A stretch of 24,035 nucleotides of DNA from JAILLW01 sp045640525 (GTDB lineage Bacteria > Bacillota > Clostridia > Lachnospirales > Lachnospiraceae), in NCBI GenBank assembly GCA_045640525.1, contig JAZUFE010000020.1, forward strand, positions 1-24,035, in the 5' to 3' direction. The notes under the pieces were generated by a model. That model had not been told where the DNA came from. It was given only the letters and a program-made list of their open reading frames with translations, and made no database searches. Below, in pieces: positions 15,317 through 23,922 of the stretch; within the stretch, counting starts at the first letter, position 1, and every line of letters starts with the position of its first letter. A program made the position numbers and the translations under genes.

Positions 15317-16307
15317 ACTTGTATATGAGGAAATTCCCAAGCCTAATGTCGACATATCAAAAGGTGAGGTGCTGATTAAGGTTAAGGCAGCGGGAGTTTG
15401 CGGCTCTGATATACCGCGTATTTTTACCCAAGGGACATATCATTATCCTACTATCATCGGACATGAGTTCGCAGGTAAAGTAGTTGAGGCTAAGGATGAT
15501 GAACTTTTGGGCAAAAGGGTAGGAGTGTTTCCGCTTATCCCATGCATGACATGTTCACAATGTAAGGCAAGGCGGTATGAGATGTGCTCCGATTACAGCT
15601 ATATCGGCTCACGATGTGACGGAGCATTTGCAGAGTATGTCAAAGTGCCGGAGACAAACATTATCCCAATTCCGGAGAATGTCAGCTACGAAGCTGCGGC
15701 AATGATGGAGCCTATGGCTGTTGCTGTTCATGCGATACGGCAGATTAAGCCAAGACGTGACGAGACGGTGGCAGTATGCGGAATGGGAACAATTGGGATG
15801 CTGGTAACAATGTTCCTTCTTGAAATGGGAATAAAGGATGTAATAGTATTCGCAAACAAAGAGCATCAAAGGAAAAAGGCGGTTGAACTTGGCGTTGACC
15901 CGGCGAATCTTGGATTGAAAGACAGGCCGATAGATGTTTTCTTTGAGTGCGTAGGAACCAACGAAACCATAAATTGGGCATTGAATCTTACGGCTCCCGG
16001 CGGACGGGTTATGCTTGTGGGCAATCCGGCTTCGGATGTTGAATTGGATAAGAATACGTATTGGAAAATCCTAAGAAAGCAGTTGACTCTGAAGGGAACC
16101 TGGAATTCATCGTATGCAATGGATGGTTTTCAACAGTTTGGAAGCCCGGATGACTGGCACTATGTATTGGAGAGACTGAGTAACGGACGGATTGATCCTA
16201 CCAAACTTATAACACACAGATTACCTTTGGAAGAACTGAAAACAGGTCTTTATATTATGAAGGATAAATCGGAAGATTATATCAAGGTTATGGGGGTATT
16301 CAAGTAG
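15285..16307 (+). CDS. Zinc-dependent alcohol/polyol dehydrogenase (TarJ-like role)
   Basis: A 340-residue medium-chain dehydrogenase. Catalytic zinc ligands C39 (GVCGSD) and H60-E61 (GHE) are present. The structural zinc site C87-x2-C90-x2-C93-x7-C101 is complete, and the Rossmann loop reads CGMGTIG. In TarJ-type enzymes the reaction is NADPH reduction of ribulose-5-phosphate to ribitol-5-phosphate, which the neighbouring cytidylyltransferase would activate. Sorbitol or galactitol-phosphate dehydrogenase activity is an alternative. TTG 15285 is preferred: GAGGGG (15275-15280) lies just upstream and MKAYVLKD is the canonical start. ATG 15267 would add six residues with no ribosome binding site. 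The start overlaps the cytidylyltransferase by 32 bases. Confidence 0.86.
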   Translation: MKAYVLKDINKLVYEEIPKPNVDISKGEVLIKVKAAGVCGSDIPRIFTQGTYHYPTIIGHEFAGKVVEAKDDELLGKRVGVFPLIPCMTCSQCKARRYEMCSDYSYIGSRCDGAFAEYVKVPETNIIPIPENVSYEAAAMMEPMAVAVHAIRQIKPRRDETVAVCGMGTIGMLVTMFLLEMGIKDVIVFANKEHQRKKAVELGVDPANLGLKDRPIDVFFECVGTNETINWALNLTAPGGRVMLVGNPASDVELDKNTYWKILRKQLTLKGTWNSSYAMDGFQQFGSPDDWHYVLERLSNGRIDPTKLITHRLPLEELKTGLYIMKDKSEDYIKVMGVFK

Positions 16308-16311
16308 ATTC

Positions 16312-17520
16312 ATGAGAACGGTTTTTCACAGATATGGAAGTATAGTAGAGCCTGATATTATAGAGGCATTTAAAAAATTCGATATTGAAGTTGTCGAGGA
16401 TGATTTGGAGATAACGCAAAAAAGCATAGATTCCGATACGCGTATCAGGGTCTTGAGTGAGGCTGTGTTAACAAATCGTCCCGATTTTGTTTTTAGCATA
16501 AATTACTTTCCGTACATTGCTCAAATTTGTGAAAAATTGCAAATTTATTATCTTTGCTTGAGCGTTGACTGCCCTGTGTCGGAAATATATTCCAAGACAA
16601 TAAGAAGTCCGTATAACCGTATATTTTTGTTCGACTATGCACAATATGAAAGTATCGTAAATGAAAATTTCGAGGGGATTTTCTATCTCCCGCTGGCAAC
16701 CAATGTCAATCGATGGGATGAGGAACTGGGAGAATTTGCACCGGAGAGCGTAAAGTATGAATATGATGTTTCGCTTGTTGGGTCTTTGTATGAAGAAAAA
16801 TCGGTGTTTAGACAGATTACAGACAAGGTAGATGAATTCAGCAAAGGATATTTGGACGGACTTTTGGCAGCAGGTGCAAGAGTTCCGGGCATTTCGATTT
16901 TCGACGAAGTCTTCAAAAATCCAAATAAGGATGTTGCCGCACTGATTAAAGATTTGGAAAGAACGGCCCCCTCATTCTTCGAAAAGTATACAATTTCGGA
17001 TTCTTTGATTGACGGAAAAACTTTTGCGATAGTTCAGAATCTGCTGGGATATGAATTGTCGGCTCGGGATAGAGTGCTTTTGCTCAATACATTGGCAATG
17101 AATTCAATTGATACGCATATATTTACCAGAAGTTCAACAGATGAACTTGATACGAGAATTAGCATACACGGCGGGGTGGCAACCCATACCCAAATGCCGC
17201 ATGTTTTCAGGAATTCCAAGATAAATCTCAATCCTACAATGCGATGCATACAGACAGGGCTTCCACAGAGAATATGGGATATAATGGGATGCGGCGGCTT
17301 CGTGATGACCAACATTCAAACGGAGCTACCCGAATATTTTGAAGTGGGAGAGGATTTGGTGTGTTATGAGACACTTGCAGATGCTGTTGAAGTGGCTCAG
17401 TATTACTTAAACCACGAAGATGAACGTATGGGAATTGCCCTGAACGGATATAATAAGGTTAAGCAGCATCATACATATGAAATTCGAGTAGCACAAATGT
17501 TGAAGGAAGTGTGGGGATAG
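16312..17520 (+). CDS. DUF3880/CgeB-like glycosyltransferase
   Basis: A 402-residue soluble glycosyltransferase of the GT-B type. The N-terminal part resembles DUF3880 (FVFSINYFPYIAQICEKLQI followed by SVDCPV). The C-terminal part has the CgeB/Glyco_trans_1_2 core HVFRNSKINLNPTMRCIQTG ... RIWDIMGCGGFVMTN ... LPEYFEVGEDLVCYE. Members occur in spore-coat and flagellar-glycan loci of Firmicutes. Donor and acceptor are unknown; transfer onto flagellin or the growing glycan is inferred from the operon. Only four bases separate it from the dehydrogenase stop, without a strong SD. Confidence 0.87.
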   Translation: MRTVFHRYGSIVEPDIIEAFKKFDIEVVEDDLEITQKSIDSDTRIRVLSEAVLTNRPDFVFSINYFPYIAQICEKLQIYYLCLSVDCPVSEIYSKTIRSPYNRIFLFDYAQYESIVNENFEGIFYLPLATNVNRWDEELGEFAPESVKYEYDVSLVGSLYEEKSVFRQITDKVDEFSKGYLDGLLAAGARVPGISIFDEVFKNPNKDVAALIKDLERTAPSFFEKYTISDSLIDGKTFAIVQNLLGYELSARDRVLLLNTLAMNSIDTHIFTRSSTDELDTRISIHGGVATHTQMPHVFRNSKINLNPTMRCIQTGLPQRIWDIMGCGGFVMTNIQTELPEYFEVGEDLVCYETLADAVEVAQYYLNHEDERMGIALNGYNKVKQHHTYEIRVAQMLKEVWG

Positions 17521-17527
17521 AGATTAT

Positions 17528-18625
17528 ATGTCAAAGCGAATTGTTGCCATGGCATCTCACGAAAGACCTTGGAGTAATGTTGAACTAATAAAGGATTGCG
17601 GCCTTATACCCTATTTGTTGTATCGTGAACACGATTGCGAATCCGTGATGGTAGGTGCAAAAGGCGGAGATTATCCATATCTTAATACTTATGTAAAAGG
17701 GCTCAGGATGGATTCCTTGCCTGATGGTAAAACAGAGACTAAGGTTAAGTATATAAGTGAAAATGCGATGAATATTGACGCCTTGGTGTTGCGGGGGGTC
17801 TTTTCATACAATTTTCCGGTTGCGGAAGCATACAAAAGAAATAATCCTGAAGGCAGAATATATCTTGGACTGGATGCAAACAGTATTTGGATGGATAAGT
17901 TGGACTGCGAAGATGATGCATTCGTAAATTTTATGAATAGCTGTGATGTAATAGCCACATCTTCGGAGAAAATGTCAGATCATCTAAATCGAAAGTGGCC
18001 GTGGGTAATCGAACATATTCCGAATGGCTATTATGATTTCGATAAGTGTGATTATGAATATGATTATGCATGCAAAGAAAATACAATATTGACAGTTTCA
18101 CGATTGGGAACTTCGCAAAAAAGAACCGATATTCTGCTTGAGGCATTTGCTATGATAGCAGATGCAATTCCTGATTGGAATCTTAAGCTGATAGGTAATG
18201 TTGAAGAATCTTTCAAACCATATATAGAATCGTTTTATGAATACTGCCCGCAACTACGCGCCCGTGTGATCTTCGAGGGGGAATTGACAGACCGCAAGGC
18301 ATTGATGGATGAATATAGGAGGGCGAAGATATTTGCCCTGTCTTCCGACGTGGAAGGTGGAACACCCAATGTTATATCTGAGGCACAACATAGAGGCTTG
18401 GCTGTTGCGACTACCAAGATTGATGCCTATGAAGAGGCAATAGGATATGGTCGATGCGGTATGGCATCAAATACCGGAGAGGCGAATGAATTTGCTCAGA
18501 TTCTATATGATTTGGCAACGTCCCCGGTATTGGAATCACTTAGTCGTAATGCGGTGGCTTTCGCAAACGAACACTTTGATATGCGAAAATATGTAGATAT
18601 GATATATGAATTACTGTTTGGATAG
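17528..18625 (+). CDS. Family 4 glycosyltransferase
   Basis: A 365-residue GT-B enzyme. The C-terminal GT4 nucleotide-sugar-binding half is clear: ENTILTVSRLGTSQKRTDIL, NLKLIGNVEE, then the donor E-x7-E region SSDVEGGTPNVISEAQHRGL. A retaining transfer reaction is expected. The first half is less conserved and begins at once with a Rossmann-like strand (KRIVAMASHERPW). There is no membrane segment or signal peptide, consistent with cytoplasmic action before filament export. It starts 7 bases after the previous stop; the next gene begins 4 bases after its own stop. Confidence 0.88.
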   Translation: MSKRIVAMASHERPWSNVELIKDCGLIPYLLYREHDCESVMVGAKGGDYPYLNTYVKGLRMDSLPDGKTETKVKYISENAMNIDALVLRGVFSYNFPVAEAYKRNNPEGRIYLGLDANSIWMDKLDCEDDAFVNFMNSCDVIATSSEKMSDHLNRKWPWVIEHIPNGYYDFDKCDYEYDYACKENTILTVSRLGTSQKRTDILLEAFAMIADAIPDWNLKLIGNVEESFKPYIESFYEYCPQLRARVIFEGELTDRKALMDEYRRAKIFALSSDVEGGTPNVISEAQHRGLAVATTKIDAYEEAIGYGRCGMASNTGEANEFAQILYDLATSPVLESLSRNAVAFANEHFDMRKYVDMIYELLFG

Positions 18626-18629
18626 AAGC

Positions 18630-20549
18630 ATGGGAAAAATAAACTTTGAAGATAACATATTTTCATACTGTGAAAGAGAATTCAAAGAAGAAATATTGAA
18701 TTTGAACAGACCGATAGATAATCATGGCCGAATTCCTTTTTCTGAAATTGAGGGGAAGGATAGTGTCTCATCATTGATTGAGAGAATGATTTCTTTGAAT
18801 TCACAATTTGATGACGGGATGCAATATCAACCATATGATTTTTTGATGATAAATTTACTGTGCATCAAAAAATGGATTGCAACTTCCGCTTTGCAAACTG
18901 TTGTTGTCATGGCTCCGACAGGCGGAAGAGTTGAGTATCAGTTGTTGAATATGCTTAGCTGTTTCAATCCGAAAGCTTCGCTTTTTACTATTGAGGTTGA
19001 GGATTTGAAGGACATTAATGAAAACTTCGTGGATTTGATGATAGTGGATGCCAGAAATTCTGAATATCAGTATGAAGAGATAAGAGATTCCATATTCAGA
19101 ATCATGAAAACTTCGGGGGAAGTTATTTGGTATTCAAATAAAGGAAATCCGATGGATACTGCTGTAAATACATATTCGCTCTATCCCAATACGGTTATAT
19201 CAAGGCAAAAGATAAGAAAACCCGGAATGGATTATTCAAATTGCTCAGAGGAACAACTTTCCGAGTTGATAGCCGAAACTCTTAGAAACGGTAATGCGGA
19301 GGAGAAGGCGAATCTTGTCAAAGAACGTGCCGAAAGAAGAAAGAGGCGTTTTGGTATAGACACATTGAGCGATTCTGTATTGTGTAGTTACAATATGGAA
19401 AGATATTCGGGAACGGTGTCTATCTATTTTAATGACGAAACAACAACTTGTGGCGATGGAACGCGACCTGAAGACGGAAATTCCGGTATGGGTGGTTCAC
19501 AATATGAAAATCTATTGCTGATAAGATTTTTGAGTAAATTGAATACGGATTGCAGGGTTGATGTATATCATAGTAATTCGCTTAATAGATTCCCGGAAGG
19601 AGTCAATAACATATTGGTAAGCAACATTGCAGAGGCCGTAAACAAGCACAATGAAGGTACGGCAGATAGTTTTTTGTTTACCTTTTCTCCTACGGATATG
19701 GATAAATTGAATAACTGCATATGCAGAAATGCTATTTGCTGGTTAACAGTTCCATTATCTTTTTTTGATAAGAAATATACCCAAGAGCTGACGGAGAATT
19801 ATAACATTAAGCAAGTGGTATGCGTTAGCCGGAGTATGTATGAATCATATCGTGGACAGCCGATTTTCAGAAAAATGACATATATTGATAATATGTGGTG
19901 TATGCCGGAAGATAGCTTGCGGATCTATGAGAATCGCAGTCATTGCGTTACGTATTTGGGAGGAGTGTATCCTCAAAAAGGTTTTCATATACTGGCAAAA
20001 GCTTGGAGAAAAGTATTGTCCGAAATCCCCGATGCTGAATTGAATGTAATCGGATCGGGAACATTGTACGCTAAAGATGCAATAATGGGTAAGCGCGGTA
20101 TAGCATGTCAAGAATATGAGGATTTGTTTTTGCCGTATCTGACAGACGCTAAAGGAGAATTGCTAAAGTCAGTACATTTTCACGGATTATTGGGAAGAGA
20201 GAAGAACGGAATATTGATTAATACGGCGGTTGGAGTGGTAAATCCGTCGGGAATAACAGAAACATTCTGTATTAGCGCAGTAGAGTTTGAATCACTAGGA
20301 GTACCTGTGATTTCCAAAATGAACATAGGCTTGGTTGATACTGTAGTCAGTGGAAAGACAGGATTGCTTACAAAAAATGCGGATGCGGAAGAGTTGGCGG
20401 ATGCAATAATCAAAATTTTGTCAGATGATGAAAAGCGAAAGCACTATGGTGAAAATGCTGTTGATTATGTCAAGAAACACTTTGAGCCGCAAGTGATAAT
20501 CCCCAAATGGAATAGTTTGTTAAATTCAGTAAATAAAGATGAGGTGTAA
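18630..20549 (+). CDS. Large two-part glycosyltransferase (unknown N-terminal domain + GT4)
   Basis: A 639-residue protein. The last 220 residues are a GT4 domain: CVTYLGGVYPQKGFHILAKA, AELNVIGSGTLY, then the donor region NPSGITETFCISAVEFESLG with E-x7-E and IGLVDTVVSGKTGLL. The middle (about 260-300) has YFNDETTTCGDGTRPEDG and GMGGSQYENLL, suggesting the N-terminal GT-B half. The first 230 residues hold a Rossmann-like stretch (QTVVVMAPTGGRVEYQLL, DLMIVDARNS, GEVIWYSNKG), perhaps a degenerate methyltransferase-type fold. ATG 18630 follows the previous stop; an in-frame ATG at 18606 overlaps that gene and lacks an SD. The role is inferred as flagellin-glycan assembly. Confidence 0.8.
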   Translation: MGKINFEDNIFSYCEREFKEEILNLNRPIDNHGRIPFSEIEGKDSVSSLIERMISLNSQFDDGMQYQPYDFLMINLLCIKKWIATSALQTVVVMAPTGGRVEYQLLNMLSCFNPKASLFTIEVEDLKDINENFVDLMIVDARNSEYQYEEIRDSIFRIMKTSGEVIWYSNKGNPMDTAVNTYSLYPNTVISRQKIRKPGMDYSNCSEEQLSELIAETLRNGNAEEKANLVKERAERRKRRFGIDTLSDSVLCSYNMERYSGTVSIYFNDETTTCGDGTRPEDGNSGMGGSQYENLLLIRFLSKLNTDCRVDVYHSNSLNRFPEGVNNILVSNIAEAVNKHNEGTADSFLFTFSPTDMDKLNNCICRNAICWLTVPLSFFDKKYTQELTENYNIKQVVCVSRSMYESYRGQPIFRKMTYIDNMWCMPEDSLRIYENRSHCVTYLGGVYPQKGFHILAKAWRKVLSEIPDAELNVIGSGTLYAKDAIMGKRGIACQEYEDLFLPYLTDAKGELLKSVHFHGLLGREKNGILINTAVGVVNPSGITETFCISAVEFESLGVPVISKMNIGLVDTVVSGKTGLLTKNADAEELADAIIKILSDDEKRKHYGENAVDYVKKHFEPQVIIPKWNSLLNSVNKDEV

Positions 20550-20552
20550 GTG

Positions 20553-22163
20553 ATGAAACAGAGTATTGATGCACAAATCAGATGTGAAATTTCAAATAAT
20601 CCCGAATCATATGAAGGATATTTGAAATTGGCAGATTACTATTTTGATACGAACATGCAGTTGGCATATTTGTGCTTGGAAAATGCTCTGTTCTATTGCG
20701 ACAATCAGGAAGTGAGCGACAGTATAGCAGATACGCTTGGCGAATTGATTGCTGCAGGCGTGTATGTGCGTCCTGCAAGTTTTATAATACTTTCATATAA
20801 CAATCTGGAATTTACGAAATTGTGTCTTGAAAGCATTAGAAGAACGGTACCGCAAAGTGCAAGGGATATTATTATTGTTGATAATGCATCCACTGATGGA
20901 AGCGTTGAATATCTAAAGGAGCAAAGTGACATAAAGCTCATTCTAAATTCTGAAAATCAAGGATTTCCTAAAGGGTGTAATCAGGGAATTGAGGCATCAA
21001 ATCCAAATACAGATATATTTTTACTGAACAACGATACAATCATGCTTCCTAATTCGTTGTTCTGGTTGAGGATGGGATTATATTCTGATGATAGCTATGG
21101 AGCAACAGGGGCTATGTCTAACCACAGAACTAACCAACAGTGGGAAGAAGAGTGCCAACAATATAACATGAGCACAGAAGAAGGCTTTAATTCCATGTAT
21201 GATTATGGAACTAAGGTAAATACTATAATGGATTATCCATATGAAGAGAAAATATATCTTATCGGCTTTGCACTTTTGATAAAAAGAAATGTGTTAAATG
21301 AAATAGGTGTGCTGGATGAAATATTTACGCCTGGAAATTTCGAAGATGTTGATTATGGAATAAGAATGCTTAAGGCAGGGTATAAAAATATCCTTTGTCA
21401 TAACAGCTTCATTATTCATTTCGGAGGAACTTCATTTAATAAAGATAGATCTGGTTATTATGAATTGTTACATAATAATCGGATGAAATTAAAGGAGAAA
21501 TGGGGATTTGATATTGAATATTATAAGAATGCCAGAATGGATCTTATTAATCATATTAATGAACCTAGAGAGAAAGAACTTAAAGTTCTAGAACTTGGAT
21601 GTGGGTTAGGAGCTTCTGCGGCTAAAATTAAATATTTATATCCTAATTCAGAAATATATGGTTTAGACATATGTGATGATGTCATTGAGATTGCTAACTC
21701 GTTCGCTAAGGTTGAACAGACTGATGTTGAGATCTATGAATGGCCATGGGAGGATGAATTCTTCGATTACGTGGTGATGGGAGATGTGCTTGAATATTTA
21801 AGATATCCAGATGTAGTTCTTAAGAAACTACACAGGATGGTTAAAAAGGGTGGTCATATAATCCTTAGTATGCCTAATGTTATGCATTACTCAGTTATGA
21901 TCCCACTTATTACAGAAAGCAAGTTCCCATATAGAAGTGAGGGAATATTAGACACTACACATCTTAAGATGTATACAAGATATGAGATAGAAAAACTGAT
22001 AGTAGAGTCTGGATATACTGTTGAGTTAGGTGCATTCAGTATGCCAATCACTCCAACTCCAGAAGAAGAGAAAATAATAGATGTATTCGTCAGTCTTATG
22101 AAGGAGAAGGATAAGAATCAGTATCTTGCTTATCAGTATATGTTTAAGGCGATGAAGATATAG
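20553..22163 (+). CDS. GT2 glycosyltransferase-methyltransferase fusion, copy 1
   Basis: A 536-residue three-part protein. Residues 1-75 form a TPR-like helical segment (YLKLADYYFDTNMQLAYLCLENALFY). Residues 76-330 are a GT2 (GT-A) domain with IIVDNASTDGS, NQGFPKGCNQGI, the LLNNDT metal site and GNFEDVDYGIR. Residues 343-536 are a class I SAM methyltransferase with motif I VLELGCGLGA, acidic LDIC after strand 2, and MGDVLEYLRYPD. It would add a sugar and methylate it or a neighbouring one. GAGGTG ends 6 bases before ATG 20553; the alternative GTG 20550 is too close. Codon use changes midway: TTG/GCA/GCG codons dominate early, CTT/TTA/GCT later. Confidence 0.9.
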   Translation: MKQSIDAQIRCEISNNPESYEGYLKLADYYFDTNMQLAYLCLENALFYCDNQEVSDSIADTLGELIAAGVYVRPASFIILSYNNLEFTKLCLESIRRTVPQSARDIIIVDNASTDGSVEYLKEQSDIKLILNSENQGFPKGCNQGIEASNPNTDIFLLNNDTIMLPNSLFWLRMGLYSDDSYGATGAMSNHRTNQQWEEECQQYNMSTEEGFNSMYDYGTKVNTIMDYPYEEKIYLIGFALLIKRNVLNEIGVLDEIFTPGNFEDVDYGIRMLKAGYKNILCHNSFIIHFGGTSFNKDRSGYYELLHNNRMKLKEKWGFDIEYYKNARMDLINHINEPREKELKVLELGCGLGASAAKIKYLYPNSEIYGLDICDDVIEIANSFAKVEQTDVEIYEWPWEDEFFDYVVMGDVLEYLRYPDVVLKKLHRMVKKGGHIILSMPNVMHYSVMIPLITESKFPYRSEGILDTTHLKMYTRYEIEKLIVESGYTVELGAFSMPITPTPEEEKIIDVFVSLMKEKDKNQYLAYQYMFKAMKI

Positions 22164-22194
22164 AAATTGTGCTAATAGATAAAGGAATAAATAG

Positions 22195-23805
22195 ATGAAC
22201 GAAAACCTTCAGAAGATTAAAAATATGATAGAAGAAAATCCTATGGATTATCAGGCGTATCTGGAACTGGGTGATTATTATCTTGATGAGAATCCATATT
22301 TGACATATTTGTGTTTGGAAAATGCACTGTTTTATTGTCAGGATGAAGCTGTGAAGACTAATATTGCCAGCGTTTTTGGGGATTTGATTAATGCTGGCAT
22401 ATTTGTTCGACCAGTTAGTTTTGTAATTCTTTCATACAATACTAAGCAGTTCACTAAAATGTGTATTGACAGTATTAGAAGAACAGTTCCTTCATCAGCT
22501 AGAGATATTATAGTGGTTGATAATGCTTCAACTGATGATAGCGTTGAATATCTGAAAGCGCAGACAGATATTAATCTTATTTTAAATCCTGAAAATGAAG
22601 GATTTCCTAAAGGATGTAATCAGGGAATAGAGGCATCTAGACCGGATACAGATATTTTTCTTCTAAATAATGATACCATAATGCTTCCTAATTCGTTGTT
22701 TTGGCTGAGAATGGGATTATATTCTGATGAAAAGTATGGTGCAACAGGTAGTGTATCCAATTTTGTAAGTAATATGCAGGCGGTTGAGAAGGCCAAAGAT
22801 ATAGATATTCTTACGGATGAAGGTTTTGATAAAATTTATAGTATGGGAACTGCTATTAACAATATAATGGATAACCCATATGAAGAAAAACTGTATCTCG
22901 TTGGTTTCGCACTATTAATTAAAAGGGAAATTATAAATGAGATAGGAGTTCTCGACGAAATATTCACTCCCGGTAATTATGAGGATGTAGATTATGGACT
23001 TAGAGTAATTAATGCTGGATATAAGAATATCGTATGCCATAATAGCTTTATTATTCATTTTGGTTCGGTTTCTTTTGGAAAAGATGTGAAAAAATATCAT
23101 GATCTTATGTTGAAAAACAGGGAAAAGATGAAAGATAAGTGGGGAATGAATGTAGACTATTATAAAATACCTAGAACTCCGCTTCTTGAATATATTGAAA
23201 ATGACAAATATGATCCAATTCGAGTACTTGAGTTAGGCTGTGGACTTGGAGCCTCTATGGCTAGAGTTAAATATGAATATCCTAATTCAGAGCAGTGTGG
23301 TGTAGATATATGCCGTGAGGTTATTGATATAGCTAATTCATTTATGCAGGTATATGAGGCTGATGTAGAAGCGTTCGATTGGCCTTGGGAAAAAGAAAGC
23401 TTTGATTATGTGATAATGGGCGATATTCTTGAGCATTTGAGATATCCAGATATAGTACTTAAAAAAGTCAATGAATTGCTTAAACCAGGCGGCATTATTG
23501 TTGTAAGCATGCCTAATGTAATGCATTACTCAGTAATGGTTCCGTTACTTACAGAAAGCAAGTTTCATTATGCTAGTGAGGGAATTCTTGATACGACACA
23601 CTTGAAAATGTACACAAAGAACGAGATTGAGAAATTGATCAATAATGCTGGATTTTCTATTGAAGCAGGACAATACACAATGTTTAAAGATCCAAGTGAA
23701 GAAGAAAAGAAGGTTATCGATGTGCTGACGGGATTAATGAAAAAGAGTGACCCAGAACAATTTTTGGCTTATCAGTATATTTATAAAGCAAGAAAGATTG
23801 GTTAG
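22195..23805 (+). CDS. GT2 glycosyltransferase-methyltransferase fusion, copy 2
   Basis: A 536-residue tandem paralogue of the preceding gene, aligned over its whole length with the same three parts: TPR-like start, GT2 domain with VVDNASTDDS, LLNNDT and GNYEDVDYGLR, and methyltransferase with VLELGCGLGA and MGDILEHLRYPD. By eye roughly two thirds of residues match. Invariant blocks include TIMLPNSLFWLRMGLYSD and NVMHYSVM. The least conserved window is about residues 188-225, just after GATG, a likely acceptor or sugar specificity loop. The AAAGGAA ribosome binding site lies within the 31-base gap. Codon use throughout is the CTT/TTA/GCT style. Confidence 0.9.
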   Translation: MNENLQKIKNMIEENPMDYQAYLELGDYYLDENPYLTYLCLENALFYCQDEAVKTNIASVFGDLINAGIFVRPVSFVILSYNTKQFTKMCIDSIRRTVPSSARDIIVVDNASTDDSVEYLKAQTDINLILNPENEGFPKGCNQGIEASRPDTDIFLLNNDTIMLPNSLFWLRMGLYSDEKYGATGSVSNFVSNMQAVEKAKDIDILTDEGFDKIYSMGTAINNIMDNPYEEKLYLVGFALLIKREIINEIGVLDEIFTPGNYEDVDYGLRVINAGYKNIVCHNSFIIHFGSVSFGKDVKKYHDLMLKNREKMKDKWGMNVDYYKIPRTPLLEYIENDKYDPIRVLELGCGLGASMARVKYEYPNSEQCGVDICREVIDIANSFMQVYEADVEAFDWPWEKESFDYVIMGDILEHLRYPDIVLKKVNELLKPGGIIVVSMPNVMHYSVMVPLLTESKFHYASEGILDTTHLKMYTKNEIEKLINNAGFSIEAGQYTMFKDPSEEEKKVIDVLTGLMKKSDPEQFLAYQYIYKARKIG

Positions 23806-23878
23806 GATTGAAGATAAATCATAAGTAATTTTTGAACTTCTGGAAGACAACCAGTTTTTTGGGCTCTTGAAAAAAGTG

Positions 23879-23906
23879 TTGAAACAACTTTGTCAAAAAA
23901 TATTAT
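23879..23906 (+). promoter_or_regulatory. Candidate vegetative promoter before the GT8 gene
   Basis: TTGAAA (23879-23884), 16 bases, TATTAT (23901-23906), within the 117-base gap after the second fusion gene. The SD AAGGGTGA follows at 23911-23918. No hairpin terminator is visible in the gap. Confidence 0.45.
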
Positions 23907-23922
23907 TAACAAGGGTGATAAA

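Noticed and set aside
20553..23805. A long direct repeat or mobile-element duplication
   Set aside because: The similarity is that of diverged paralogous genes; no flanking inverted repeats, target duplications or transposase are seen.
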